Shown piece by piece: positions 8,595 to 16,648 of a DNA stretch of 64,000 bases (within the stretch, counting starts at the first letter, position 1; each line of letters starts with the position of its first letter). Both the position numbers and the translations under genes were made by a program. The DNA lies in assembly GCF_900343145.1 (NCBI RefSeq), contig NZ_LT996886.1, positions 1,178,001 to 1,242,000 of the forward strand, written 5' to 3'. The stretch comes from Tessaracoccus timonensis (GTDB taxonomy: Bacteria; Actinomycetota; Actinomycetes; Propionibacteriales; Propionibacteriaceae). The notes beneath the pieces are model-generated. The model did no database searches. It saw only the letters and a list, made by a program, of their open reading frames with translations, and was not told where the DNA came from.

Positions 8595-9779
8595 ATGACC
8601 GACCTCAGCCATGCCATCTGGTGGCACGTGTATCCGCTCGGCGCACTGGGAGCGCCCACGCACGCCGCAACCGACGCGCCTGCGCGTGAGCACACGAAGT
8701 TTGAGCCCTGGCTGGACTACGCCCTGGAGTTGGGCTGTAACGGCCTGCTGCTGGGGCCCATCTTCGACTCCGTCAGCCACGGCTACGACACCCTCGACCA
8801 CTTCCGTATCGACGCCCGCCTCGGCACGGAAGCCGACTTCGACCGGCTTGTCGCGGCGTGCAAGGAACGCGGCGTCCAGCTCATCCTCGACGGCGTGTTC
8901 AACCACGTGGCCTACAGCCACAAGTTCATCACCGAGCGCCCCGACATGGTGCGCTGGGTGGACGGGCACCCGCTCGGCTGGGAAGGCAACTTCGACCTCG
9001 TCGAACTACAGCACACCAATGCCGACGTGCAGCAGTTCGTCGGCGACGTGATGTTGCACTGGCTGCGCAAGGGCATCACCGGCTGGCGGCTTGACGTCGC
9101 CTACTCGGTGTCGCCGCAGTTCTGGTCGAGCGTGATTGGGCGCGTGCGCGAGGAGTTCCCCGACGCGGTCTTCCTGGGTGAGGTCATCCACGGTGACTAC
9201 CCGAAGTTTGTGGAGGCATCCGGCGTCGACACCGTCACCCAGTACGAGCTGTGGAAGGCTATCTGGAGTTCCATCAACGACAGCAATCCGTGGGAGCTCG
9301 CGCACGCGCTGGAGCGCCACGTCGAGTTCTGCCGCCACTTCCTGCCGCAGACGTTCGTCGGCAACCACGACGTCACCCGCGTCGCGTCGTCCGTCGGGGC
9401 CGACGGCGCGGCGCTGGCCGCGGGCGTGCTGCTCACCGTGCCCGGGCTGCCATCCATCTACTACGGCGACGAGCAGGGCTTCACCGGCATCAAGCGGGAG
9501 GCCGAGGGCGGCGACACCGACATCCGCCAACCGTTGCCCGAGTCACCGTCGGAACTCTCCACGCTGGGGGCCCAGCTGCACCGGTGGTACCAGCAGCTCA
9601 TTGGCTTCCGCCGTCGGCACGCCTGGCTTTCGACGGGTCAGCTCGCCGTCACCTACAAGGCCGACGGTGTGCTCGACTACTCCATCTCCACCGCCGATCA
9701 GCGGGTCGACGTCCACGTTGACTACGCCGCGAGGAGGATGTCCATCGTCGCCCCTGACGAGGAGCTCCACACGCCGTGA
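8595..9779 (+). CDS. GH13 alpha-amylase-family protein
   Basis: A 394-residue GH13 enzyme with all four conserved regions: DGVFNH (residues 99-104), GWRLDVA with nucleophile Asp167, FLGEV with general acid Glu196, and FVGNHD with the stabilising Asp259. It opens with AIWWHVYPLGALGAP, typical of a compact actinobacterial GH13 group. It lacks a signal peptide, a clear N-terminal domain and a full C-terminal beta-sandwich, so it is a short intracellular form, likely acting on maltodextrins or small alpha-glucosides. ATG at 8595 with GAAGGGA upstream is preferred over in-frame codons back to 8511. Its stop overlaps the start of the esterase gene (GTGA). Confidence 0.88.
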   Translation: MTDLSHAIWWHVYPLGALGAPTHAATDAPAREHTKFEPWLDYALELGCNGLLLGPIFDSVSHGYDTLDHFRIDARLGTEADFDRLVAACKERGVQLILDGVFNHVAYSHKFITERPDMVRWVDGHPLGWEGNFDLVELQHTNADVQQFVGDVMLHWLRKGITGWRLDVAYSVSPQFWSSVIGRVREEFPDAVFLGEVIHGDYPKFVEASGVDTVTQYELWKAIWSSINDSNPWELAHALERHVEFCRHFLPQTFVGNHDVTRVASSVGADGAALAAGVLLTVPGLPSIYYGDEQGFTGIKREAEGGDTDIRQPLPESPSELSTLGAQLHRWYQQLIGFRRRHAWLSTGQLAVTYKADGVLDYSISTADQRVDVHVDYAARRMSIVAPDEELHTP

Positions 9780-10708
9780 GCGACGTCCCGTCGCGGTGGA
9801 GTGCCCAGCAGGATGCCGTGCTGCGGAAGATTGCCGAGCTGGAAGTGCGCTCGTCGGATACCTCCATGGCTGCGGTGCGCGCGCGGTATGAGGCGGAGGC
9901 TCAGTGGTGGAATGAGGGCGGGTCGGCGCTGCCGGTCGATGAGCGCCGAGTGCCGACGCGGTGGGGTGCCGTGCGCGCGACGGTGGCCCGCGGCGGTGAC
10001 CCCGGAGCGCCGGTCATCGTGTGGGCCCACGGCGGTGGGTACATCGTCGGGTCTCCTGAGACGCACGAGCGCCTCACTCGCACCCTCGCCCACCTCGCCC
10101 AGGCGACGGTGGTGTCCGTCGACTATACGCTCGCGCCCGAGGCGCGCTTCCCGCAGCCGGTGGAGGAATGCGTGGCCGTCGTGCGGCACATCCGGGCCCA
10201 TGCCGACGAATGGGGCGTCGATGGGGGAGACATCACCCTCGCCGGGGATTCTGCGGGGGCGACGCTCGCCGTCGCCACCTGGCTGTGGCTGCGCGACGAG
10301 GTGGGGGACGCGTCGGGAATCCGCTGCCTGCTGCTGGCCTACGGGGGCTACGGGCTGCGCGACTCGGTGTCGCGGCGCACGCTCGGCGGCTGGTGGGACG
10401 GCATGACCCCCGACGCGATGGCTTCCTGGCAGGCGCACTACATCGACGCCGACGATCTCGGCAGCCCCTACTACGACGTGCTCGCCGCCAATCTGACGGG
10501 CATTCCCCCTTGTCACATCCTCGCAACGTCGCTTGATCCCCTCCTCGACGATTCTCGCGCCCTCGCCCAGCTCCTGCCCGGTGAGGGGCATGAGCTGGTG
10601 GTGGTCGACGGGGTGATTCACACGTTCCTGCAGCACACCCGGATGCTCGACCAGGCGGAGCAGTCGCTGCGTGCCATGGCGGAGTTCTTCGCCCGATGCG
10701 GGCGGTGA
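9776..10708 (+). CDS. Alpha/beta hydrolase (HSL-type esterase)
   Basis: A 310-residue alpha/beta-hydrolase of the hormone-sensitive-lipase group. Oxyanion motif HGGGY starts at residue 85, and the nucleophile elbow is AGDSAGA with Ser159. Family positions suggest the Asp in SLDPLLDDSRALAQ and the His in DGVIHTFLQ as the other catalytic residues, so the triad looks complete. The N-terminal cap helices have no signal peptide, so it is cytoplasmic. The GTG start overlaps the GH13 stop by 4 bases, so the two are coupled. Substrate unknown; acetylated or acylated sugars would fit the neighbour. Confidence 0.87.
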   Translation: MSDVPSRWSAQQDAVLRKIAELEVRSSDTSMAAVRARYEAEAQWWNEGGSALPVDERRVPTRWGAVRATVARGGDPGAPVIVWAHGGGYIVGSPETHERLTRTLAHLAQATVVSVDYTLAPEARFPQPVEECVAVVRHIRAHADEWGVDGGDITLAGDSAGATLAVATWLWLRDEVGDASGIRCLLLAYGGYGLRDSVSRRTLGGWWDGMTPDAMASWQAHYIDADDLGSPYYDVLAANLTGIPPCHILATSLDPLLDDSRALAQLLPGEGHELVVVDGVIHTFLQHTRMLDQAEQSLRAMAEFFARCGR

Positions 10709-10728
10709 CCGCGTCGGTTAGCCGGCAC

Positions 10729-10813
10729 GAAACTGCAAAACTCGCCAACAGTTGAAGGCCTCACGCGTGCATGAGCGGGGAAGGGTCGCGCTGATGGCGA
10801 GTTTTGCAGTTTC
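10729..10813. repeat. 85-bp palindromic element B
   Basis: Perfect 19-bp arms: GAAACTGCAAAACTCGCCA at 10729-10747 and its complement at 10795-10813. The 47-base spacer contains CTCACGCGTG. It lies between the convergent esterase and response-regulator genes. Same arms, and partly the same spacer, as element F at 40991-41073. Confidence 0.85.
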
Positions 10814-10832
10814 TTGGCTGGCACTCCCGGCG

Positions 10833-11510
10833 TCAGGGCTGCGCGCGATCGCCGAGGTAGGCGAGGATGGCTCGCACGCGACGGTTCTCCTCCGACGGGC
10901 TGAGGCCGAGTTTCAGGAAAATCGACGACACGTGCTTCGCGACGGCGGCGCCGGATATGAAGAGCCGTGCCGCGATCTCACTGTTGGCAAGCCCGCGCGC
11001 CATGAGCTCCAGCACTTCGAGTTCGCGCGAAGTGAGCGTGCCGAGCCCGGACTTCGTCGCGCGCATCATCGCCCGAGCCACCTCGGGGTCGATGGCGACG
11101 CCGCCTGCGAGCACCACCTTCAGCTGACCCAGGAAATCCGCCACCTCGGAGATGCGGTCCTTCAGCAGGTACCCCGTGCCGCCCCCGTCGGCCGGACCGT
11201 CAAGGGCGAACAGCTGCTGGGCGTAGGCGGGCGACACGTACTGGCTCAGCACCATCACCGAAAGCTTGGGGTAGCGCTGCTTCAGCTCCAGGGCCGCGGT
11301 GAGCCCGTCGTTGGTCATCGTGGGCGGCATGCGCACGTCGGTGATGATGCCGTCGGGCAACTCATCGGCGTCGGCGAGCGCGTCGACGCGTGCGATGAGG
11401 CTCTCGGCGTCGGACTCGTGCGCGACGATCTCGAACCCCTGGCGTTCCAGGAGCCCAGCGAGCCCCTCGCGCAGCAGGGCGGAGTCGTCGGCGAGTACGA
11501 GTTTCGTCAT
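10833..11510 (-). CDS. NarL/LuxR-family response regulator
   Basis: A 225-residue DNA-binding response regulator. Receiver domain at 1-~130: acidic pair in VLADDSALLREGLAGLLE, phospho-acceptor Asp in DGIITDVRMPP, conserved Lys in GYLLKDRISEVADFL. LuxR HTH at about 160-225: LTSRELEVLELMARGLANSE, then AVAKHVSSIFLKLGL. It overlaps the histidine kinase gene by 4 bases and is read with it. It probably acts on the palindrome at 12301-12316 to control the divergent ABC/FtsX exporter, an arrangement common in actinobacteria for response to envelope-active compounds. No other target is visible. Confidence 0.93.
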   Translation of the reverse strand: MTKLVLADDSALLREGLAGLLERQGFEIVAHESDAESLIARVDALADADELPDGIITDVRMPPTMTNDGLTAALELKQRYPKLSVMVLSQYVSPAYAQQLFALDGPADGGGTGYLLKDRISEVADFLGQLKVVLAGGVAIDPEVARAMMRATKSGLGTLTSRELEVLELMARGLANSEIAARLFISGAAVAKHVSSIFLKLGLSPSEENRRVRAILAYLGDRAQP

Positions 11511-12265
11511 CGGAGGTCCTTCTCGGGGTGGGTGGCGACGTGGGCGACGAGTCCGCCCTCGCCGCGCTGGAGCAGCAACGGAATGGAGGCGGCTACCTGG
11601 GTGGGGCCGCCGTCGGGGCTGGAGAGCGTGAGCGATCCGCCGAACGCGGCGAGGCGTTCGCGCATGCCTGCCAGGCCATGCCCGTCGACGAAGGTGGCGC
11701 CGCCTGGGCCTTGGTCGACGACGGAAATCCGCAGCGTCGCTCCTGCCGTGAGCAGCACGCTCATGGGCTTGTCGGGTGCGTATTTCCGCGCGTTGGTGAT
11801 GGCTTCGACGGCGAAGAAGTACGCGGCGGCGAGCACGCCTTCGGACAGCTCCGGCAGGGGATTGGGGCAGATGATGCGCACGTCGTCGTTGGTGGCATTC
11901 GCGACGTCGGTGAGCGCCGCCTCTAACCCGAGCTCGACGAGCGCCTGCGGGTGGATGCCGCGGACCGTCGCGCGCAGCGAGTCGAGGCCCTGCTGCAGCG
12001 TGTGCTGCGCGTCGCGGAGCAGTGCGGCGAGGGCGGGGTCGTCGGCGAGGGTGGGGGAGAGCTGCGCCTCGCCCAGCTGCATCTTGGCAGCGACAAGGTA
12101 CTGCTGGGCGCCGTCGTGGAGGTCGCGCTCGATCCGCCGACGCTCCACCTCATAGGCGTCGACGATAACCCGCCGCGACTCCGTGAGCTCGCGGATCGTG
12201 CGCGCGGCGCGTTCCTCGTGCGACTGGGCGCGACGCGTCCCTCGCGCCCGAAATGGCCAAACCAC
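11507..12265 (-). CDS. Sensor histidine kinase (HisKA_3/NarX type)
   Basis: Histidine kinase of the DesK/NarX group: dimerisation motif EVERRRIERDLHDGAQQYLV with the phospho-accepting His, HATPase segment VEAITNARKYAP (N-box) and GPGGATFVDGHGLAGMRERL (G-box), ending in QVAASIPLLLQ. I chose the GTG at 12265 (252 residues); ATGs at 12340 and 12388 would add 25-41 residues but would place the 12301-12316 operator inside the gene. From 12265 there is no transmembrane sensor, so it is cytosolic or senses through the adjacent exporter, as in intramembrane-sensing kinases. It forms an operon with the regulator at 10833-11510. Confidence 0.82.
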   Translation of the reverse strand: MVWPFRARGTRRAQSHEERAARTIRELTESRRVIVDAYEVERRRIERDLHDGAQQYLVAAKMQLGEAQLSPTLADDPALAALLRDAQHTLQQGLDSLRATVRGIHPQALVELGLEAALTDVANATNDDVRIICPNPLPELSEGVLAAAYFFAVEAITNARKYAPDKPMSVLLTAGATLRISVVDQGPGGATFVDGHGLAGMRERLAAFGGSLTLSSPDGGPTQVAASIPLLLQRGEGGLVAHVATHPEKDLR

Positions 12266-12300
12266 GCCCCCAATGTAGCCGCTGCTTCGGGGGATGGGGG

Positions 12301-12316
12301 GTAGTGCCAGCACTAC
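12301..12316. promoter_or_regulatory. Palindromic operator of the ABC/FtsX exporter
   Basis: GTAGTGCCAGCACTAC is a perfect inverted repeat: 7-bp arms GTAGTGC/GCACTAC with a 2-base spacer. It lies about 60 bases before the ATPase start and about 36 bases before the kinase start on the other strand. Likely binding site of the adjacent LuxR-type regulator; this is inferred from position and symmetry. Confidence 0.6.
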
Positions 12317-12375
12317 CTCAAAGACGGAATCCCAGGCCATGGTGCATGGAGCTTTGGCACGATGAACTGGTGAAC

Positions 12376-13074
12376 ATGAATCAACCACTGCTCACAACCA
12401 CCGACATCGTCAAGCGTTTTGGCCAGGTACAGGCGCTCGCCGGCGTCAGCCTCACCATCGGCGCGGGAGAAACCGTCGCCATCATGGGCCCGTCGGGCTC
12501 CGGAAAATCCACCCTGCTGCACTGCCTGTCCGGCGTGCTCGCCCCCGACGCGGGCGAGGTGCAGTTCGCGGGGAAGCCGCTGTCAGCGCTGCCTGACAAG
12601 GAGCGATCCCACGTTCGCCTGCACGACTTCGGGTTCGTCTTCCAAGATGGCCAGCTCATCCCCGAGCTGCCGGCCCGCGAGAACGTCGCGCTGCCGCTCA
12701 TGCTCACCGGCACCCGCGCCGGCAAGGCGCTGCAAGCCGCCGACGAGGTGCTCAACCAGCTCGGCTTGGGCGAGCTACGCAACCGTCGACCGGCAGAAAT
12801 GTCGGGTGGCCAGGCGCAGCGGGTCGCGATTGCCCGAGCTCTCGTCGGGAAGCCCGCCGTGGTGTTCGCCGACGAGCCCTCCGGCGCGCTCGATCAGGCC
12901 ACCGGGCACGAGATGATGCAGCTGCTCACCACGTCGATATCGATGAGTGGCGCCGCGTTGGTGCTTGTCACGCATGATCTCGGCGTCGCTCGCTGGTGCT
13001 CCAGGCTCGTGGAGATCCGCGACGGCTTGGTTCACGCCGACAGCCCGCTCAACGCCCGAAAGGAGACCGTGTGA
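12376..13074 (+). CDS. ABC transporter ATP-binding protein (MacB/LolD type)
   Basis: A 232-residue ATPase. Walker A MGPSGSGKST, Q-loop in FGFVFQDGQLIPELPARENV, signature MSGGQAQRVAIARAL, Walker B AVVFADEPSGALDQ, H-loop LVTHDL. The FGFVFQ..QLIPELPA.ENVALP pattern is that of ATPases that work with FtsX-like permeases. The start is ATG 12376 or the in-frame GTG 12370. The ATG of the permease gene overlaps its stop. With the permease it forms a MacB/BceAB-like exporter facing the two-component genes. Confidence 0.94.
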   Translation: MNQPLLTTTDIVKRFGQVQALAGVSLTIGAGETVAIMGPSGSGKSTLLHCLSGVLAPDAGEVQFAGKPLSALPDKERSHVRLHDFGFVFQDGQLIPELPARENVALPLMLTGTRAGKALQAADEVLNQLGLGELRNRRPAEMSGGQAQRVAIARALVGKPAVVFADEPSGALDQATGHEMMQLLTTSISMSGAALVLVTHDLGVARWCSRLVEIRDGLVHADSPLNARKETV

Positions 13075-14540
13075 TGTCTGTCGCTACCGCTCAACCCACC
13101 GCCGCTCGGAGCGCGCACAAGCCAGCCACGGGGTTGGCGTCGCTCACCATCCAGCTCACCGCCGCTCGCTTCCGCACGCGCGAGGGCGAGGGCCTGCTCT
13201 ACCTTGCCGGCATCCTGGCGTACACCATCGCCGCGGCGCTGGCGCTCACCGTCGCGGGCGGCACGTGGGCGTTCTGGAATCGCTCGCAGCACCTGGCGGG
13301 GCTCCACGCCCAGGTGCTGGCGGAGGACGCAACCTTCGGTACCGTGCTCGGGTTCTACGTCGTTCTTGCCTGCATCGCCTGCGCCCTCCTGATTCCCGCG
13401 ACGGTCAACCTCGCCGCCGGCGCGGCCGTGCTGGGCGCGCGTGGCCGGGAGCGTCGTCTCGCCGTGCTGCGCCTCATGGGGCTGAGCAGCGGTGAGGTGG
13501 TGAAAATGTCGCTGCTGGACGCCACCATCCAGGCCATCATCGGCGGCGTGCTGGGCTCCGTGATCTACGTTGCGACGTTGCCGCTGTGGGGCAACCTGAC
13601 GATGCAGGCCGTGCCGCTGTCCTTCGACGAGATGCTGCTGCCGGCGTGGCTGTTCGCGACGGTGCTCCTCGCGCTCCTGCTCGTGGGCCTGTTCGCTGCC
13701 TGGCGAGGGTTGCGGCAGGTGCGGATCTCCCCGCTGGGGGTGTCCCGTCGGGCGAATAAACCCGCGCTGTCGTGGATTCGAGCCATCGTGTTCGTGGTGC
13801 TGCTGGCTGTCTCCGGTCAGGTGGCGAGCTCCTTCAACCCAAGGGGCGATGTGGGGCCGGCCATGATGTTCGCAGCCGCCATTGTCGCCGTCGTGCTGGG
13901 CATCAACCTGGTGGCGCCCTGGATTCTGCAGGTGGAAGCCAAGCTGTGGGCGAAGCTGCCGTGGCCGTCGTCGAAGTGGGCGGCCCGCCGCATCGCCGCA
14001 GACCCTGGCGCCACGTGGCGACGCGTCTCCGGGGTGGCGCTGCTGTCGTTCATCGGTGGGTTCATGGCTCTGATGCCATTCCAGCTCGACCCCGAGGGAG
14101 AGAAAGGCTCCGCAACCCGCACCTTCGTCGAGGAGTCGCAGCTCGACTTCACCAAGGGCGTCATCATCACGCTGGCCGTGGGGTTTGTGCTGACTGCCAC
14201 GTCGATGCTTATCACGCAGGCCTCCGCGACGATCGAGCGCGCCGAGCAGTCGCAGGCGCTGCGGCGGATGGGCGCCCCGTCGGCCTTCAGCCTCAAGACG
14301 ATGTGGCTGGAAACGTTCGGTCCGCTGGCCCTCGGTGTGGTGCTGGGTGCGGTGCTTGGCATGGCGATGGCGCTCCCGATGTACAACTTCGCGACGAAGA
14401 TGGGCGTGGAGAGCGACTCCGGCATGCTCATGATTGGCACCGTGCTGATCGTCGGTCTGCTGCTGGCGGCCGCGTCGCTGCTGGCGAGCCACCCGCTGTA
14501 CCACCGTCTGCTCGCGACGAGTGAGCGTCGCAACGACTGA
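13074..14540 (+). CDS. FtsX-like ABC transporter permease
   Basis: A 488-residue permease. The first helix is near residue 45 (GEGLLYLAGILAYTIAAALAL), followed by helices near 105, 160 and 200, a central pair near 240-290 and three more after 350. Two FtsX domains can be seen, at about 105-225 and 360-480, each with the family's 'rr..l..Lr.mG....v......e' pattern (RERRLAVLRLMGLSSGEVVK; AEQSQALRRMGAPSAFSLKT). There is no large extracellular sensory domain as in BceB. The start overlaps the ATPase stop. Likely exports or displaces a membrane-active molecule or lipoprotein. Confidence 0.9.
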   Translation: MSVATAQPTAARSAHKPATGLASLTIQLTAARFRTREGEGLLYLAGILAYTIAAALALTVAGGTWAFWNRSQHLAGLHAQVLAEDATFGTVLGFYVVLACIACALLIPATVNLAAGAAVLGARGRERRLAVLRLMGLSSGEVVKMSLLDATIQAIIGGVLGSVIYVATLPLWGNLTMQAVPLSFDEMLLPAWLFATVLLALLLVGLFAAWRGLRQVRISPLGVSRRANKPALSWIRAIVFVVLLAVSGQVASSFNPRGDVGPAMMFAAAIVAVVLGINLVAPWILQVEAKLWAKLPWPSSKWAARRIAADPGATWRRVSGVALLSFIGGFMALMPFQLDPEGEKGSATRTFVEESQLDFTKGVIITLAVGFVLTATSMLITQASATIERAEQSQALRRMGAPSAFSLKTMWLETFGPLALGVVLGAVLGMAMALPMYNFATKMGVESDSGMLMIGTVLIVGLLLAAASLLASHPLYHRLLATSERRND

Positions 14541-14616
14541 CCCATCGCAAGCACTCCTGGACACAGCTGAGGGCCGCACATCCACGTCGGTGTGCGGCCC
14601 TCGCGTGTGGGGGTGG

Positions 14617-15414
14617 TTAGCAGGAGGGTACGGCCGGCTGGTCGAGGCCAACTCGGATGTAGGCCCGCGACGCGTAACCGGTCTGGCCGTTGTAGGTCAC
14701 CTTGGCCCACCAGTCGGAGTTGTACGTGCCGCTGACATTGTCGCCGCGCACCTGGCATTGGATACCGAGGGTGACGCCGCCGGGGATCGCGGTGAGCACG
14801 TTGCCGCCGAAATTCGGGGCAGTGCGGAGATTCACGAAGTCCGTGGTGGAGCCCTGTGCGGCACCCGGCTGCGGTGCAGGACCAGGGTCAGGTGCAGGGG
14901 CGCCGCCGGCGTAGGTGCCGTAGATGCGCTGGGCGTAGGCGATGCGGGTGTCATTGTGGCAGTCCCCGCAGCGCTCGAACTTGCCGCTGAAGGAAAGGGT
15001 GGCGTCGACGACGGTGTTCGTCCCCTTCAGATGCTGGAATGCGAAGGACTCGGTGGTCTCGAATTCATGCCAGATGAAGTCGAGCTGGAGGTCGAGCGAC
15101 CAGGGGTCGCGCCCTTGGTTGGCGGCAAACTGCTGCAGGACGGCCCAGCGCTCACCGACGCTCCACTGCGCGATGCCGCGACCGGGGCCAGGCGACTGGG
15201 TGGCGCGGGGGTTGATGGGATCGCCGGCCTCCTGCATGAGGTTGCCGACGACGCCAGCGGCCTGCTCCTTTGTCAGGCCCTTGTTCACGAAGTAGTCGAA
15301 GGCCACCTTGTTGTTGTCGGCAGCCTGTGCCATGCCGGGTGTGGTGATGATGGAGGCGACGATCGCCAGGGCCGCCACGATGGCGGACGCCACTCGAGTT
15401 CGTGTAGTTTTCAC
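14617..15414 (-). CDS. Secreted phage-tail-type lysozyme with SH3 domain
   Basis: A 265-residue exported protein. Signal peptide at 1-~31 (MKTTRTR, hydrophobic core, GMAQAA cleavage). Residues about 35-165 match the phage tail lysozyme fold: AAGVVGNLMQEAGDPINPRA with the candidate catalytic Glu, then GRGIAQWSVGERW. A Pro/Gly/Ala linker (APAPDPGPAPQPG) leads to a bacterial SH3-like domain at about 185-255 (VNLRTAPNFGGNVLTAIPGG, DWWAKVTYNGQTGYASRAYI). Role: peptidoglycan cleavage in the cell wall, for growth, type VII export or killing of neighbours. Two Cys (ERCGDC) lie between the catalytic domain and the linker. The upstream gap contains a small G/C hairpin, but I could not fit a known riboswitch. 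Confidence 0.87.
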   Translation of the reverse strand: MKTTRTRVASAIVAALAIVASIITTPGMAQAADNNKVAFDYFVNKGLTKEQAAGVVGNLMQEAGDPINPRATQSPGPGRGIAQWSVGERWAVLQQFAANQGRDPWSLDLQLDFIWHEFETTESFAFQHLKGTNTVVDATLSFSGKFERCGDCHNDTRIAYAQRIYGTYAGGAPAPDPGPAPQPGAAQGSTTDFVNLRTAPNFGGNVLTAIPGGVTLGIQCQVRGDNVSGTYNSDWWAKVTYNGQTGYASRAYIRVGLDQPAVPSC

Positions 15415-15789
15415 GCGGATTCCTTACTCAGAGGTGGTTGCTGGGAGTCGGGGCAAGGCCCCAAATTCTGTTGTCCGGACGCATGATCGATCCTAAGGAG
15501 CAAGTTGGGCCACGAACCTCGCGCGCGAGGAGGAGCGGGGCGATTTTTCGGGGTTTCTGGCCAGCGACCGCCGTCTGACTAGGGATTTCAACCCCGTGTC
15601 TGGTTCCGGACAGAGTGGGCTCAGAGGGAACACCGACGGAAATTACATGGATGTGAGTTGTGCACAACTCGTGGATAACTCTGTGGAAAACCTCGGTCAG
15701 GTGTGGGCGCTGCGTGAATGCAACCTCGCGGGGTACTACGCTGCCACTACGGCTAGTCAGCCAGACTTCGCGCAAGGAGTGGTCAGACG
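15415..15789. other. Divergent intergenic region with no gene
   Basis: 375 bases between two divergent genes. It contains the DnaA-box-like cluster at 15658-15690, a short hairpin (GGGGC-CTT-GCCCC) at about 15457-15469, and two TTCCGGACA/TGTCCGGA-like half-palindromes near 15475 and 15603. No convincing reading frame. Confidence 0.5.
15658..15690 (+). promoter_or_regulatory. Cluster of three DnaA-box-like 9-mers
   Basis: TTGTGCACA at 15658-15666 (palindromic as TTGTGCACAA), CGTGGATAA at 15670-15678 and TGTGGAAAA at 15682-15690. Read on their better strand, each differs from the TTWTNCACA/TTGTCCACA consensus by about one base. They lie about 100 bases before the ferritin-like operon. There is no dnaA, dnaN or rpmH here, so this is not the replication origin; a DnaA-controlled promoter is possible. 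Confidence 0.4.
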
Positions 15790-16647
15790 ATGCAGCCCAC
15801 CGTAAACCATCCCCCGGGGTACAGAAACGGACGCTTGTACTTCGACGCGTCGATGCGCGTTGTAACTACGGATTTCGACGTCGCCGCATACACCAAGCGC
15901 GCTCGACCGAAGATCGATGTCGACGTCGGCGAGCTGCGCCTGGATCCCGTCTTGCATCAAGACCTCGAGTACCTGTGGCGCGTCGAAGCCTCGGCAATCG
16001 GTGACATGCGCGCCATGCTCTCGTCGTGGACGGGGCGCGAAGCCCGGATCACCGCGTTCCTCGCCACCTGGGCATATGAGCGCTACTGGATTGCCAAGGC
16101 TCTTTCCGATGTACTCCAAGCCGACGGCTGCCCCGGCCCGGCCATGCCGGGATTCCAGCTGGTAGGCGCCGCGCACAGCCTCTACGTCGACTACCTGCTC
16201 CCCACCCTCGCCAGCCTCTCGACATTGCTCGTCCGCGAACCGATGTCCGCCGGCCACATGGCCCGCATGGCCGTCCACGAAGGGGCCATGGCGGCTGCCT
16301 ATCGTGCGCTCACCCCCCGCGTCGACGCATCCGTCGCCGCCGTCTTCCGCCAGATATTGCTGCGCCGCGCGGACTTCGTCGATTTCTTCCAACAAGAAGC
16401 CGCGGCCCGCATCCGCCGCTCCACCCCGGAGCTGCGCAGCGCCCAGCTGCACCTATGGCGCTGGGTGCCCATGCGCCCCGACGGCGTGCCCGACCCCGAC
16501 GAGCGCCGCGCCATCCGAAGCATCTTCCGCACCCCGGAATCCAGGCTCGACGTGCGGTCGTCCGACGAGGCCATCGGTCAACTGCTGCCGGGCAATCCGC
16601 TCCCCATGACCCGCGCCCTTCGTCTAGTCCAACACCGAGGCGAGTGA
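15790..16647 (+). CDS. Ferritin-like fold protein lacking metal histidines
   Basis: A 285-residue helical protein whose layout matches the diiron protein encoded next. The helix that should carry ExxH reads ATWAYERYWIAKAL (His replaced by Trp), and the fourth helix reads AVHEGAMAAAYRAL (His replaced by Met). Glu in RVEASAIGDM is kept. It therefore probably cannot hold a diiron centre. It may be a structural partner of the active paralogue, one base downstream. ATG at 15790 has AAGGAG about 10 bases upstream. The C-terminal third (after about 200) is Arg- and Pro-rich and not found in the partner. No signal or membrane segment. Confidence 0.65.
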   Translation: MQPTVNHPPGYRNGRLYFDASMRVVTTDFDVAAYTKRARPKIDVDVGELRLDPVLHQDLEYLWRVEASAIGDMRAMLSSWTGREARITAFLATWAYERYWIAKALSDVLQADGCPGPAMPGFQLVGAAHSLYVDYLLPTLASLSTLLVREPMSAGHMARMAVHEGAMAAAYRALTPRVDASVAAVFRQILLRRADFVDFFQQEAAARIRRSTPELRSAQLHLWRWVPMRPDGVPDPDERRAIRSIFRTPESRLDVRSSDEAIGQLLPGNPLPMTRALRLVQHRGE

Positions 16648-16648
16648 C

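Noticed and set aside
15415-15640. Possible c-di-AMP (ydaO-type) riboswitch before the lysozyme/SH3 gene
   Set aside because: Such genes are often under this riboswitch, but I could not find its conserved paired elements on the minus strand here.
15658-15690. Chromosomal replication origin
   Set aside because: DnaA-like boxes are present but few, and there is no dnaA, dnaN, rpmH, gidB or AT-rich unwinding region nearby.
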